From Tanypteryx hageni (taxonomy: Eukaryota > Arthropoda > Insecta > Odonata > Petaluridae): a stretch of DNA of 64,000 bases. Every line of letters begins with the position of its first letter. Position 1 is the first letter of the stretch. The notes under the pieces are model-generated. The model saw nothing but the letters and a program-made list of their open reading frames with translations, searched no databases and was not told the origin of the DNA. The stretch spans positions 52,155,738-52,219,737 of the forward strand of contig CM054115.1 in assembly GCA_028673005.1 (NCBI GenBank), read 5' to 3'. A program made the translations under genes and the position numbers. Positions 43,981 through 55,619 of this stretch are shown here, one piece after another.

Positions 43981-46879
43981 AGCATTGTTAGCAGGAGGCT
44001 TATACCTGTTCCTTTTTAAAACCTCGCTGCTGCCTTTCTGCCCCTTCTATATCCCTCCTCCGCTCAGGGTATGAACAGTCGAAATGGGACAAGAAAGAGG
44101 AAGGGGGATGCAAGGTGATAGAGGAGTAAGGCGGAGAGAAGGGAGCGAGTGGTATGTGAGGAAGAGGAGAAAGTAGTAGCAGGGATTGGACTGAGAAGTG
44201 GAGAGTTTCTAGGCAGCGTAGTGAAAGGGAAATCGAAAAGAGGGTGAAAGAAAAAGAGGAAGATACGGGTGGCTGACGAAAAATTGCGTGTGAATGTAAT
44301 GTAGAATACCGTAAATACTCGTTTATAGGACGCGCTTTTTCCTAAAGTTATTGGACTACATGTTTCTTCCAAAATTGAAAAGACAAACATCTTAGACTTA
44401 TAAATTAGCGGAAATTTATTTTAGTGTCATGAAAACTAATAAAATAACGAAACCTTCTGTCGTAAAAACTCCAAATTATATACGGAACGAAATATATGCA
44501 AGGTTTTAAAAAAGGAATAAAGAAATTTGAGCGCAAGTATTCTATGCTTATATACTAAAAATCACATTAAAATCCATGAAATTCTTCCTTTGGGGCCTTT
44601 TTGCACCTAGCGGGTGGCAAATTCAATTATTCATCATTGATAGAGGGGTATATAGAGGAATAGAGAAAGAGAGAGAGAGAGATGAAGAATGATAGAAAGA
44701 GTGATGGATAATGAGAAGAATAGGAAAAATAGGAGGGTGGAGAGTGGAAGAGTGATTGATTGATTGATATGGTCTATGTTTGGCGCGAAATTAAGACTAA
44801 AAAGTCTCATCTTCCACCTAACCCCTCGTCATGAAACATATAATAATACATAGCACTTTATGTAAATACAAGTAACAATATAAATACAAGAATTGGAAAA
44901 GAAAAGATGTAATTTTGTGGGAAAAATAAGGACTGCTGAAAAATGAAATCCATGTAAAAAACCCACAGCAGGAAAACACCCACACAAGAAGTGAGAGAGA
45001 TTGCAAGGGAGAATGAGAGACATGAAGGGAGAGAGGGAGGAGTGGTAGTGAGAGAAGGGAGAAGAGGAGGATAGAAAGACAAATGCCTGTATTTGGGCGA
45101 GGATCAGGCTTCATAGTTCCTTTCTACACCTAACCTCATTCGTAAAATGTTATTTAAATTACGGCGCTGAGTATTGATAAATTTTTACACGTTGTTGCGA
45201 AACAATAAAAACAGCTTGAAAATTTGACAAATTAATAAATAAAATTGAAATATTAAGTTAAAACGTGATGGAAAGATTTAGTTAATTTAAAGAGAAAAAG
45301 CATGATATGAAAAACTTGTATTTAGTAAAAAACCCACTCGCCCACAGGAATGAGGGTGTGAATTCACTAGAGAAAAACTAAGGAAACTTCGGATATAGAT
45401 AAGAAAATTTTCATAAAAGTCGGGGAGGGATAAGGAGGAGGATGGCGAATAGGAGGGACAAAGAATGGAAGATGATGGGGTAAAAATTGTACAGCAAGAG
45501 AGAACGAGAGAGAGCGGAAAATGTGGGAGGAAATAGGAAGGTAGATGAAGTAAAAATATAAAAAGCAAAGAAGAGAGGGTAATTGACGAAAGAGGAAGGT
45601 AGGGAGAAGAATAAGAGTGGAAGGAATGAAGAAAGAATAGGAGAAAAATGATAAATCGGGGAAGGAAGATAAGTGGAAACAAGATGAGATAGGTGAACGG
45701 AAAGAAGAAGAAAGGGCTGAATGGAGGCGGTGTCGGGAACGAGGTATTTGAGGCAAGGAGTGGAAGGAGTCGAAGAATTTCTATAGAGAGGGAGAAAGAG
45801 ACGGGATAATGAAGGAGGAGACAAAACGCCGCGCCTTCCCGATAGATTGCGTTCAATTCCTCGAGATGGGGAGATGGTGGGAGGGGAGGAACCTCGCGCC
45901 GGTTGCAGGGAGATGGAAATGGCGAAGGTGAAGGCAAAGAATGAGAGATTTTTCCATCCCATTTGTTCTGCGGGAAGGGGGAGAGAGGGGGAGGAGAAGA
46001 AAAGGGTAAATGTTAAAGAGGGAGGAAGAGATGGAGATAGGGTTACGCGTAATTGAAAAAAAAGCGGAATTCTTTTTTTTCTTTTCTCGGATGGAACGGG
46101 TGGAAGGTGGGGAGAGTTTGGCGGTGGGAGGAATAATTGTGAAATATGAACAATGGGGAAGGCGGGTGGGGTTAAGGAGTGGCATTGTTTAAAAAAAATA
46201 AGAATACTCCCATGCCGATCTGGCGATGGGGAGGGTTGGAAAGATTCTTCCTTAAAAAAAAAAACTTATTTTCGTTCGCATTGAGAAAGGGCTTGCATTC
46301 AATTACGTATTTCAATTACGCCCGGAATGTGTTTAAGGGATAATCAGGCTTAGCATTAACTTTGCTCTGGCTAGACTAGTTTTTATCTTTAATCGAGTAA
46401 ATGACTTGATAAAAACCGCGTTTAAAATGAAAGACTTATTTTTTGTATTTCGCCGTAGAATAAAATAGAAATTAATTTTTGTATTTGAATGCATGTATCC
46501 TTTCTTTTTTTACACTCTCTTTCTGCTGGAAAATACCGGTCTGTTGTCGCTTTTATTTTGATGCTTCTGGATAGGAGAATTGTTACTTTTGTCGTCGTAG
46601 AAAAATGAAAGGTTCGCAAAGTTTACAAATTTGTCTAGTGATGTAACTAGTATAGTGATACCGATTGAAGATTCCGATAGATCCATAAAGCTCCAGCATA
46701 GAAGAAATTTGATGGAGGTTAGAGCCAGGACCGAGAGGTACTTTTCGTCCTTCTTCCCCGACCTAATCAGAAGAGCCAACTAGAATAATGTCAACGCCAT
46801 TTAGAAGTAGGTCAGTGCTTCCCATTCCCTAACATACGCCTTGGCGGACTGCAGCGCATAAATTGCAATTCGCAAGTTT
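43981..46879. other. Non-genic DNA with purine-rich blocks
   Basis: 44650-44760 and 45415-46050 are strongly GA-rich on the plus strand. Their minus-strand frames (up to 216 codons, 45287-45962) are Ser/Pro/Phe/Leu-rich low-complexity translations. No gene is recognised. Confidence 0.55.
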
Positions 46880-47044
46880 AAATGTATTTTTCACCAATTT
46901 TGACGTTAATTCTATAGGGAGAGGCCAATTTAATTGGTTTTATATGTGTATTGGTCTCATATGTGCATTTATTTTGATTTTGTTGCAGCATGTGTAATTG
47001 GGGTCTCCTGTACATGCTAAATAAAATATTATTATTATTATTAT
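46880..47044 (+). mobile_element. LINE-like 3' end with (TTA)n tail
   Basis: Ends GCATGTGTAATTGGGGTCTC, CTGTACATGCTAAATAAA and (ATT)n. The terminal 45 bp or so match the minus-strand remnant at 26.9 kb, and the trinucleotide tail is typical of several non-LTR clades. No reverse transcriptase sequence is present, so this would be a heavily 5'-truncated copy. The start is arbitrary. Confidence 0.5.
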
Positions 47045-47824
47045 CTGCCATCTCTTTCAACTGCTATATAATTTATGCTGTAAGAACCGCTACAAAAATT
47101 AGCAAAGCTAACTGATTCGTGAAAATGTGTAGACAAAGCTAAAGAATTCAGCTATTAAACTAAGATAGAATCTTAGGGTGAGATAAAGAAGGTCGAGAAG
47201 CGCGGGAGAATGCAGAGAACTCGTTTTAAACTACAGTCATAGACCTCTCTGCCGGTTACTGACCAATGATGGTAATGACGGTTGTTGATTTTTATGAAAT
47301 TTCACCTCAAGCACTTGCGTGTTTTGTGTTGTTAAATCATTCTACGTTCAAAACGGAGGAGTGTCTTTTAAAATTCTATTAGAACTGTGAAATTTTTAGA
47401 TGTTTCAAAATTAGTTTGTTCAGGTACTAATCGCATTTTCTCAGCTCAGAGAATCGGTGCTTAGCGCAAGTTCTGCCGCATATCTTTCAGAGCAAAACAA
47501 GGCTTTTTTTAAGTTGGCCCGTTCTCGGATTTCTCCATCGCAATTAAATGGCGGAGGCCGTCGTAAAGAAGAATAAAAACAAAACAGATGCGAGGAGAAA
47601 TTAATTTCCTCTAGCATCTCTCCGAGCGTTCTGCGAGTTTCGAGTTTTTAGAGGATTTTTTTTCTATCCGCGCTCTTTTCCCTCTCCGCTTGGAGCAAAA
47701 ATTTACGGACGATTTTTAGCGCGGCTCGCGAAAACAGATGAATAAATACAATCCCTAAGATTCCAGCGAGAATGAGAAGATTAAAAAAAGAAGATAACAA
47801 AAGAGAAACGGGTCCTTATATATA

Positions 47825-47855
<31 letters not shown>

Positions 47856-48366
47856 AATTTCGAGTTTCGCAATTTTCTCTTTTGCGAGCGTCTACGCAAA
47901 AACGCTGGAATGAATGCGAGGATATTGCGCGGAAAAAAGAATAACGTAACAAATGACGCATGAAATATAAATTCGCGCGGCATCTTTCTTAATTTTTAGA
48001 GGACGAAACGGAGAATGTTTTTTAAGTGCCCTCTGGAGAGCAAAAGCGTTTTCACCAGGAGTTTTTTATCGGTGGATTCTCATCGGACCTTTTGTTTGCC
48101 CGCGGATTAGTCCCAACTGCTGCTTCTAGTCTTTTCCGCCTTCCCTATGGAAACTGCAAACAAAGGGATAAGCACCTTCTGGATCAAAACTTTCCTCATG
48201 AGTCTTTGACGTCGAGTGGAGATGACTTCCGCGTACGGAGAAGCGCGCACAAGATGGGAACTCTGGAATTATAAAAGTACGAGAAACGATTACGTGAGTT
48301 TGATTCACGTTCGTTCTTCCCAACATTCGCCCTTTTAAAATTAAATCTCTCTAATACTCATTGAAG
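47045..48366. other. Non-genic DNA with one short microsatellite
   Basis: Contains a (TA)(CT)n run at 47817-47855. Otherwise ordinary mixed-composition DNA with no recognisable gene. Confidence 0.5.
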
Positions 48367-48500
48367 GCTGGGGAATATAGATGCAGATTTAGGTTACAAA
48401 ACAGCCGTCATCAGTGGTGATAGTAAAATCCAATAGCGGCAACTGTTATTCCTGATTTATCACTTCATTATAACCGAAATCTGCATCTGATTTTCCACCG
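48367..48500. repeat. Foldback MITE-like element, copy 3
   Basis: The left arm includes ATGCAGATTTAGGTTACAAA, then ACAGCCGTCATCAGTGGTGA. The right arm read inward includes GGAAAATCAGATGCAGATTT, then CGGTTATAATGAAGTGATAA. The arms align from GATGCAGATTT. The family core AGCCGTCATCAGTGGTGAT is best preserved in this copy. Confidence 0.75.
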
Positions 48501-48742
48501 ATTCCACGATCATAGATAACGAGACTATAATGCCACCACTGATGATGGCCGATTTGTATCAGAAATGCCCGTATGAGTTTTCCCCACCTTTTGTTGTGTA
48601 CTGGAGATATAGTTTGCTAATTTTATTTTTGCCATCAAGTGGTCCGGTTGACATGGAATGCCCCATGGGTGAGCTCGATCGTTCTCTTCTGGACCCTCCT
48701 ATTTACCTTTAATTCTTTAGCGAGAATTATTTTTGGTATGAT

Positions 48743-48745
<3 letters not shown>

Positions 48746-48795
<50 letters not shown>
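48746..48795. repeat. (TA)n microsatellite
   Basis: About 24 TA units. Confidence 0.95.
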
Positions 48796-48800
<5 letters not shown>

Positions 48801-50340
48801 TTTAGGAATATAATGACTGTTTTCACTCATGATATAGGAAGAAAGTTTAGTAGCTAATCTTCATATATTAAAAAAGTACAGTTTATAATCCAGTGTTAAA
48901 TAATAAAAGTCGTTCAAATATCCCGGTCCTTTTAATAAAGTTATCGCAATGCGATCTTATTTAATGCACTACATCTTCTTTAGCTCTCTTATTCTTTAGC
49001 ATTTATCCGATTAGAGTTATTGGAATGAATCGAAAGTACTTTTGAAACTCGTATTTATAGAAATTAATCCATAAAAAAATTATCAAATCAATAGGATTGA
49101 TGTGCAACAGACATTGAGGAGAAAATTGGGAAGAACGAGATGGTATTCAGAGAGAGTAGAAAAAAGGCTTCTGATGAACAGAGGAGGAATCCGATTGAAA
49201 ATAGGAAGAAGCAAAAAAGCGCCAAAGCAGAGAGTGAGACGAACGTAATTTTAGCTGACGCGATAGGAACAAGCGAGAAAGTTTTTATTTTCCCTTAGAT
49301 CCGAGAGAGAGAGAGGCGTAGGCAGGAGAGGAAAGAATTAGAAAAATGTCGAAGCGATAAGAGGATAAGCTCGAGAAAGGCAGAAAACGGAAGGGAGAAG
49401 AAAGATAAAGGAGAGATAGAGGAAAAGAAAGGAGAAAATGGCGGATGTTGGGATATGGCAAAAGGAAAATTCCTGAGAAAAGAATGAAAGCAGAAGAGCG
49501 AAGAGAAAGAGATAATACCCTGGCAGTGTGGGGGAGGAGAAAGAAAGGAGGAAGGGGAGGGGCTTAAGCAAGGAGCGGAAAAGGCCTTCAGGAGGAATTT
49601 CCCTCTTCTGCTGCTGCAAAGGGAGAAGGGAGGTAAGGAAACAAGTGGAGGAGGGAGGAGAGGAGAGGTCTGTCGGAGGGAGAGGAGGGGTCTGTAGGAC
49701 GTAGAGGAAAGGGGGGGGGGGAAGAAAAGTTCTTTTCCTTTCCCACGGACGAGTGGATCTTTGCTGTGAGTGAGAGAGAGAAAGGGAAGAAGTTAAGACG
49801 AAAGGAGAGAGGGAAAGTAGTCGAGGGAGGCGGAGGAGGAAGGAAAAAATCTAAGAGGGAAGATGGAGGATCCCAAAGGAACGGTGAAGCGTCGGGAGTG
49901 AGATTGGGGGAGCAAAGAAACAGATGGGAACAGAGAGAGAGAGAGAGAGAGGGTGAAACGGGAGGTTAAAGAGGAAATTTGGAGCTTTGTATGAGAAGCG
50001 AAGGGGAGATTTGTAGAGAGCGATTTCTTGTGCCACGAAGGGAAAAAGGGATGTAGTTTGGAAGAAACTCGGTATCAAAGAATTTGCTTCTGAAGAACAA
50101 ATGTGTCTGTTAGTTTATATATACCTATACTAGATTAGATGATTTGACAAACGCGTTTATAGATAATAGATTCCATGTGTGAATGAATACTTTATTCCAT
50201 TTGTGAATACTTTTTATGATTTATTACTTTTAAGTTTATCAAGCTATTACCTACGCTGCTACTACTACGACATTACATTAAAAAAAACTTTTCAAATGGC
50301 ATTATCGGTGAATTATTACAAGTATGAGTCAGACATAGTT
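48796..50340. other. Non-genic DNA, largely purine-rich
   Basis: 49110-50050 is strongly GA-rich on the plus strand, with a G run at 49711-49720 and a GA microsatellite near 49933-49950. Frames on either strand there are low-complexity. No gene is recognised. Confidence 0.55.
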
Positions 50341-50500
50341 CGCGTTTCATCCGCTTTGTAATTACGGCGCAACTGTCGTCGTTGAAAGAACCAATTAACA
50401 GTTGTTCCGGGATTCGAACCCATGCCGCTTTTTGGGACACTAACTCGTGGTCTTTTATCCGCGTTGCGAGTTTCAGATGTCAATTCCAATTGAAAGTGCA
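50341..50500 (-). mobile_element. tRNA-like SINE fragment
   Basis: The minus strand contains a perfect T-arm/B-box, GGGTTCGAATCCC (50409-50421), with an A-box-like TCGCAACGCGGAT about 35 nt upstream (50457-50469), giving tRNA-like polymerase III promoter spacing. The anticodon stem does not fold properly and unrelated sequence follows downstream (AATTGGTTCTTTCAACGACG), so a SINE is more likely than a tRNA gene. It differs in sequence from the Glu-type SINE at 41.6 kb. Limits are approximate. Confidence 0.55.
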
Positions 50501-50546
50501 TAAAAAAATATGAAAAGGGAGGGTTGCGAGACACGGTGAAACAATA

Positions 50547-50741
50547 CAATAGTAAATAAACAAAAACTTCCTCACCGTAAAAAGAAAGAGAATACTCACA
50601 CTCACCCTGCAGGTTGCTGGTAAACACCGTGTGCGTGTCTCCTTTTGACTTAGGTCCTGCGACGGTGTTTACCAGAAACCTGCAGCGTGAGTTTATTCTC
50701 TTCCTTTTTACGGTGAAGAAGTTTTTGTCTATTTACTATTG
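50547..50741. repeat. Hairpin-forming inverted repeat, 80-bp arms
   Basis: The left arm (50547-50630) and right arm (50662-50741) are inverted copies with a few mismatches and small gaps, separated by a 31-nt spacer. Paired blocks include CAATAGTAAATA, CAAAAACTTC, CACCGTAAAAAG, CTGCAGGTT and CTGGTAAACACCGT. It is unrelated in sequence to the four-copy foldback family. No flanking duplication was found. Confidence 0.9.
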
Positions 50742-51373
50742 CCTAAAAAAAGGTTGATGAAATAACAATATCCTATGAATTTTCATATAACGATTTCTAA
50801 ATCAGCGCGAATGCTAAGATACATGTTTCATTTCATTAAATTAAAAAAAATGGCATTAATTTTATTATATGTTCTTTGTTTTCATGAGAATAGCGACGTT
50901 ACTTTTAGGTTCTAGCCTTTTATTTTTTTATGAGTTGTATGAATGCACATTTTATATCAGTAACGGCGGCAAATTTATAATTTAAATACGGAAATATTGT
51001 ACCGGACATTTTAAAAATATTAGTAGTCGCCTATGCTGTTTTACGCAAACCATTAGCACAAGTTGACAATTAAAGTTCGAAGGAAACTAAATAACCCACT
51101 TCAAAACAGCCCGAAATTGCTAATAGATGTTATTTTAAGCAGCGAACATCTATTGAGGTGCTTTATGAATGATGCATAATCGAGGAAATGCAATTTTTCT
51201 CTTGAGAGGAATATAAGAATGCGAAGAAATCCGATTTTTTTCTTCAAGCATTTTACGAGAACGAAAAAGGCTTGCGAAAGCAAAACAGAAAAAAAGGCAA
51301 TATATTTCATGTTTCATGTAAGGATGGAAAGCCACAGCGACGTAAATTCACTATGTCTATCCGATATTCACAA
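50742..51373. other. Non-genic DNA, nothing recognised
   Basis: AT-rich sequence with overlapping short chance frames at 51101-51335. Confidence 0.5.
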
Positions 51374-51529
51374 TAAAGTTGGGAAGACCAGATGGGGACT
51401 GTTGCTGCAAAGAAGGCGTCCTCAGTGGTGATTTACCGATAATCGATCTTCCGTGTAATCTACATCCGGCGAATCGCCACTAATGAAGGCTGCTTCGTAG
51501 CCAAATCGTGCATTTATTTTTCTTTACTA
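51374..51529. repeat. Foldback MITE-like element, copy 4
   Basis: The left arm has AAAGTTGGGAAGACCAGATG, then GCGTCCTCAGTGGTGATT. The right arm read inward has TTTGGCTACGAAGCAGCC, then TTCATTAGTGGCGATTCG. Arms align with mismatches and leave a loop of about 35 bp. Its AAAGTTGGG outer end matches the outer end of copy 2 (AAAGTTGGGTAAAACCAGA), which helps define the family terminus. Confidence 0.75.
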
Positions 51530-53101
51530 TGGCATGGCTATTGAAGAGACAGCTTGTCAATATAATTTTTAACCGTATGGTATACAGTGAAATAGAAAAT
51601 TAAAATTTCTGCCACACACGATAACCAATATGCATAGGTTTACAAGCGTAAAAATATTTTCAGTGTATTTTAACTTTTCTTTCCGCTAACTATCGACATC
51701 GTTTAAAAAGAGATGCCCAAGATTGAAGTCTAGAAAGAGAAATGAGGCTTGAAAAAACGGAAAGGGAATTAAGAGGAAGGGGTTGGTGAGGGATGAGGAA
51801 AGGAAACGATATGGAAGTCGGGAGGGAGACGTTAATTTCTGTTTCTTCCGGCTGTTTTCCATTTCCTCGCAGAACGGAGTAAAGGAAGGATGGGAAGAGG
51901 GATGAAGAGGACGCCGAAGAAAGGAATTCTCGGATATTTGGTCGTAAACTCGGAACAAAAGTTCGATACATCCCTAAGGGAGTTAGAGAAAGAGAGGAAT
52001 TCTAAGGACCGAGAATGAAATGGAGCTCATTTAATTCCTTAAGTTTTTTCACTTATTATCTCAAGACATTTATGGTTTCAGTTTTATATGTTTTTTACAA
52101 ATTTTTTGTCCTCTGGAAATTTATTAGTTGCCAGTGAACACCAAAAAAATCAAGCCCTAGTCCTCTATTTCTTTCTTCGCGAGATAATGGAACTTAAAAA
52201 AAAAGTTCGTTCCTTCGTGTATGCATGATAAAAAGATAGCGGTAGCTGTACAATTGTGTCTGGTTCTGGTCTTACATCCCGACATTTTTTAATACAGCAA
52301 TTTCCGTTCTCAGGAGTTCCTGTAACGAGGTACACGTTCAAACGCGCGCATTTTTTTACGAGCATTCAACGATAGAAACGCTATTGAGATGCTAAAATAC
52401 AGACGGGGTGGGGATAGCGTCATTTAGGCGAGCATGACTTATGATCGCGGAATTTAAGCGTCCCATTTTCGTGTTATTACTTCGTTCGTAGGACACTTTG
52501 AAAAACGAGCGCCTTTTATTGGTAGCGTTTAAATCGCCTTATAAATCCTCTCCATCGATATTAACTTCTCTCGGTTATCATCAAATCGAGTTCCACATCG
52601 ATATCAAATACGCGCAAAAACGGTTATATCCATTTCCGTTTCGGACGGAAAAAAAGTAATAAATTATTTTTCGCCCGTTCATTCGACCAATTCCGTAATG
52701 CATAGGAAAATTGCCCCGACTTTTTTCGAGCGTCGAAAATGGAATACGTTACATATATATTCGCCGGAGGAAGACAGCATAAAGAAAATTTTATATACGG
52801 AAACTTGACCATGAAAAGGCTGGGAGAATTTTTTTAGCGACCCGGAAACTCGAGTTTAGAAATCGCATTCCTCTTAATAGAAGAGGTGAGAATTTTAGTC
52901 CTGGAAAAAATACTTAAAAATAGTTTTTCCTTTCATCCTCTGGTTATTTTTTAATGACAGTTTGCGGGTCTACTTTCGGACACGCGAAGGACCTCCGCTT
53001 ACTCGAGAAATAAATCAAAATTTTTTTGGTCCCTTCGCGTTGTATAACAGCTATCTCTTGAGGCTAAATTACTCAGCTAACACTAACGTATCATGCTCGC
53101 G

Positions 53102-53106
<5 letters not shown>
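51530..53106. other. Non-genic DNA, nothing recognised
   Basis: Includes a purine-rich stretch at 51720-51920 with antisense low-complexity frames. No gene is recognised. Confidence 0.5.
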
Positions 53107-53183
<77 letters not shown>

Positions 53184-53184
53184 T
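53107..53184. repeat. (TA)n(CA)n microsatellite
   Basis: About 31 TA units followed by CA units. Confidence 0.95.
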
Positions 53185-55388
53185 ATATTCATATTTATAC
53201 CTGTATATATACAAGAGAGGAGATCTTTAATATGTAATCGCGTCCCAAACGACCTTTCACGAAACTGCCCTAGTAAGAAATTAATAATGTGATCGGGATT
53301 ACGTAATTAATCTTCCAAAGTAAAGGGCGTTAATTAAAACAGGCCATTACTCGTCTTGATGTTTCTCTCGTATTTTGTAAGCGCGGCGCAAGATGTTGAA
53401 GATCCTTAACCCGGATAAGGTCTCTTTAGATATATATTTTTAAGACCGCTCCTCGCTCCGATTTAAACAAGAAACGTAGAAGTCTTAACGCTTGAACTCC
53501 TACAGCGCGAGATATTTCGGCGCCCCGGGCGAGAACCCGCTCCAGCCCCCCCTTACGTATATTTATGTTAAGATATTTAAAAGAGCCCGTTAATTTATTC
53601 ATTGCTCTGTTAAATAATAGATAATTAAAAGGAAAAAGAATTTTCAACAAGATTCCCGCCTGCTCCGCGATATAAATAGGTATCCAACATTTATTCGCGT
53701 GTAATTAATGTATAGATAGACAATCGCGATAACGCTCCAAATACTTCTGCGCCTCGGGCAGCTGCCCGGCTCGCTGGAATTGCCTACAGCACTCATTATA
53801 TGGAATCAGGGTAGATGGGGGAACTAGAAGCGTCATGCTTAATACAAATTAAATAAAAATGTACTCAATTACATAGAAAATTACGAGGAAAATAGCTTGT
53901 AATTTGGTATAAGGACCGAAAATCAACTTTTGTAGGGTAGTTTTAAGAAGTTGAGTTAAAAGTCTTTTACAGCTTAATTTCTCTAATCCACGACCTTATT
54001 TAAAAGTAAAGACGCCACTCAACTTATAAATTCTAAAATTTCTTATTCCGTCTTTTAAAAAGTCGAATTAAAAACTCCTTTCCAATCTTAGATACCACGA
54101 TTACATTTTCACCTGTAGTCTAAATAGTAAGTGTAAATAAAAATGGTTTTCCTTGCAAGTCACCATATTTTAATCCCAGTTAAAATGGCGTCATCAATCA
54201 GAATCTTTTTTGTATGGGAGGTGAGTAATCAATTGGAAAGCCTTTGGTTTAATATAACGGAATGGATTTTAATAAAAATGCAGAGATAAATTCAGATTCA
54301 ACCATTTCAGTCGCCTAGTCCATTTTTATGGACAGTCAATTACGCATGTTGTAGACGCAGTAGTGGAGAGAAAAGCTATTGGAAAGTGTATGGCTTGAAT
54401 TTGCTAAAGGAATTTCCGAGGTATTCTAAAAAAAATACATTTATTCCCCCGGTACAATTCATAACTGGAAGGGTTAAGTATTTTATTTAAACCAGAAGTT
54501 TCCTTAAAAGAGTGTGTGTACATTCGCAAGTCGTAACTGCATGCAGAGCGTCTCCGTAAAAGTACAATATGATCGCCTGCCGACAATGATAAAAGTAAAT
54601 CTTTGTTGCACGATGGAGAACCGAAAAATTCTTCAGAGATTTCTCTAAGCGGGTCGAAAAATCTCCAGCGTGGAAAAATGGAAGGAGCGATAGGCTTACT
54701 TTCTCTAGATGTCTAGATGTTCGGCGGCGGAGTAGTTTGAAAGGAAAGGCTCTCCTCTTCTCTTATACGAACGGGAGCGTTAAAGATCGGATCGAGGAGA
54801 TAAAGAGAGCGGGAAGGGATGGGTCCGATGTGGAGCGATAATTGGTGGGTTCCAGTGGCAGGGAAGGAATAGACCGCAGAGAGAAAAAAACAGCAGCGAT
54901 ATGTTTAAAAAACGAAAGAGGAGCAGCCATCGGTAGAAAGGTGTGGCGCCTGGAAAGTAAGAAAAAATGGGTCAGCGGCCATTTTACACGAAAGTCTCTG
55001 AAGTAGGTATCTCTTGTTTATCCCGGTAGCAAAAGGAGAATTTTCCTTATTTGATGCCTCGTGTCGGATTTAAAACAGTAAATGTTTCATTTTCAGTATA
55101 TCACAATATAACGTTCGCCAAAATTGGGCACGATGGCACAGTTTCCGAATTGGGAAAACAGAACGTGGCCGATGCTTGATTAATGGTTATGGATTTCAAC
55201 AGGAGTTCTTTAACTTAATTTGTTTCACGTGTGGAGGAGTTGGTAAATAGTATTTTTTTCTAATTATTTGTAAGGAAATGGCTATAAAATAATGTTTCTT
55301 CGGGAAATGCTTGTTTTTTATTAGGCTACTTACAGTCCTGTTTGCATTCCTTGTCTCATTTATTCTGATCCGGAAAATGAAAGGGTGT
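53185..55388. other. Non-genic DNA, nothing recognised
   Basis: AT-rich and mixed sequence with no recognisable frame, repeat end or RNA gene. Confidence 0.5.
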
Positions 55389-55619
55389 TCAGCAGAGAAT
55401 AATAATAGACTTTATTTGTATCCCCAAAGAATCAATCCATTTCTCTGATGTAATTTTTAGCTTGTAAGAATTTTGAATCTTGAATTTTTGTCGTGTTCCA
55501 GAAATAACTAAAGTTTGTATTTTGCGTCTGCCCATAAACTCACCACATAGGTGAAAATCGCCACGGCGAAGTTTTTGTATCCGTTTTTTACAAATCTTAA
55601 TTTTTCTCTTTGATATCAT
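55389..55619 (-). other. Possible non-LTR retrotransposon tail with short frame
   Basis: The minus strand ends GGGGATACAAATAAAGTC followed by TATTATTATT, resembling a non-LTR 3' tail. A 76-codon basic frame (starts MISKRKIKICKKRIQK) runs directly into it. It shares only AAATAAA and the trinucleotide tail with the two LINE-like ends, so a chance frame beside a short ATT repeat is equally possible. Confidence 0.25.

Noticed and set aside
45287..45962. Overlapping minus-strand frames up to 216 codons
   Set aside because: Three overlapping frames over a purine-rich tract, Ser/Pro/Phe-rich, no conserved motif. The composition explains their openness.
50409..50421. Functional tRNA gene on the minus strand
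   Set aside because: The T arm is perfect, but the anticodon and acceptor stems do not fold, so a SINE head is more likely.
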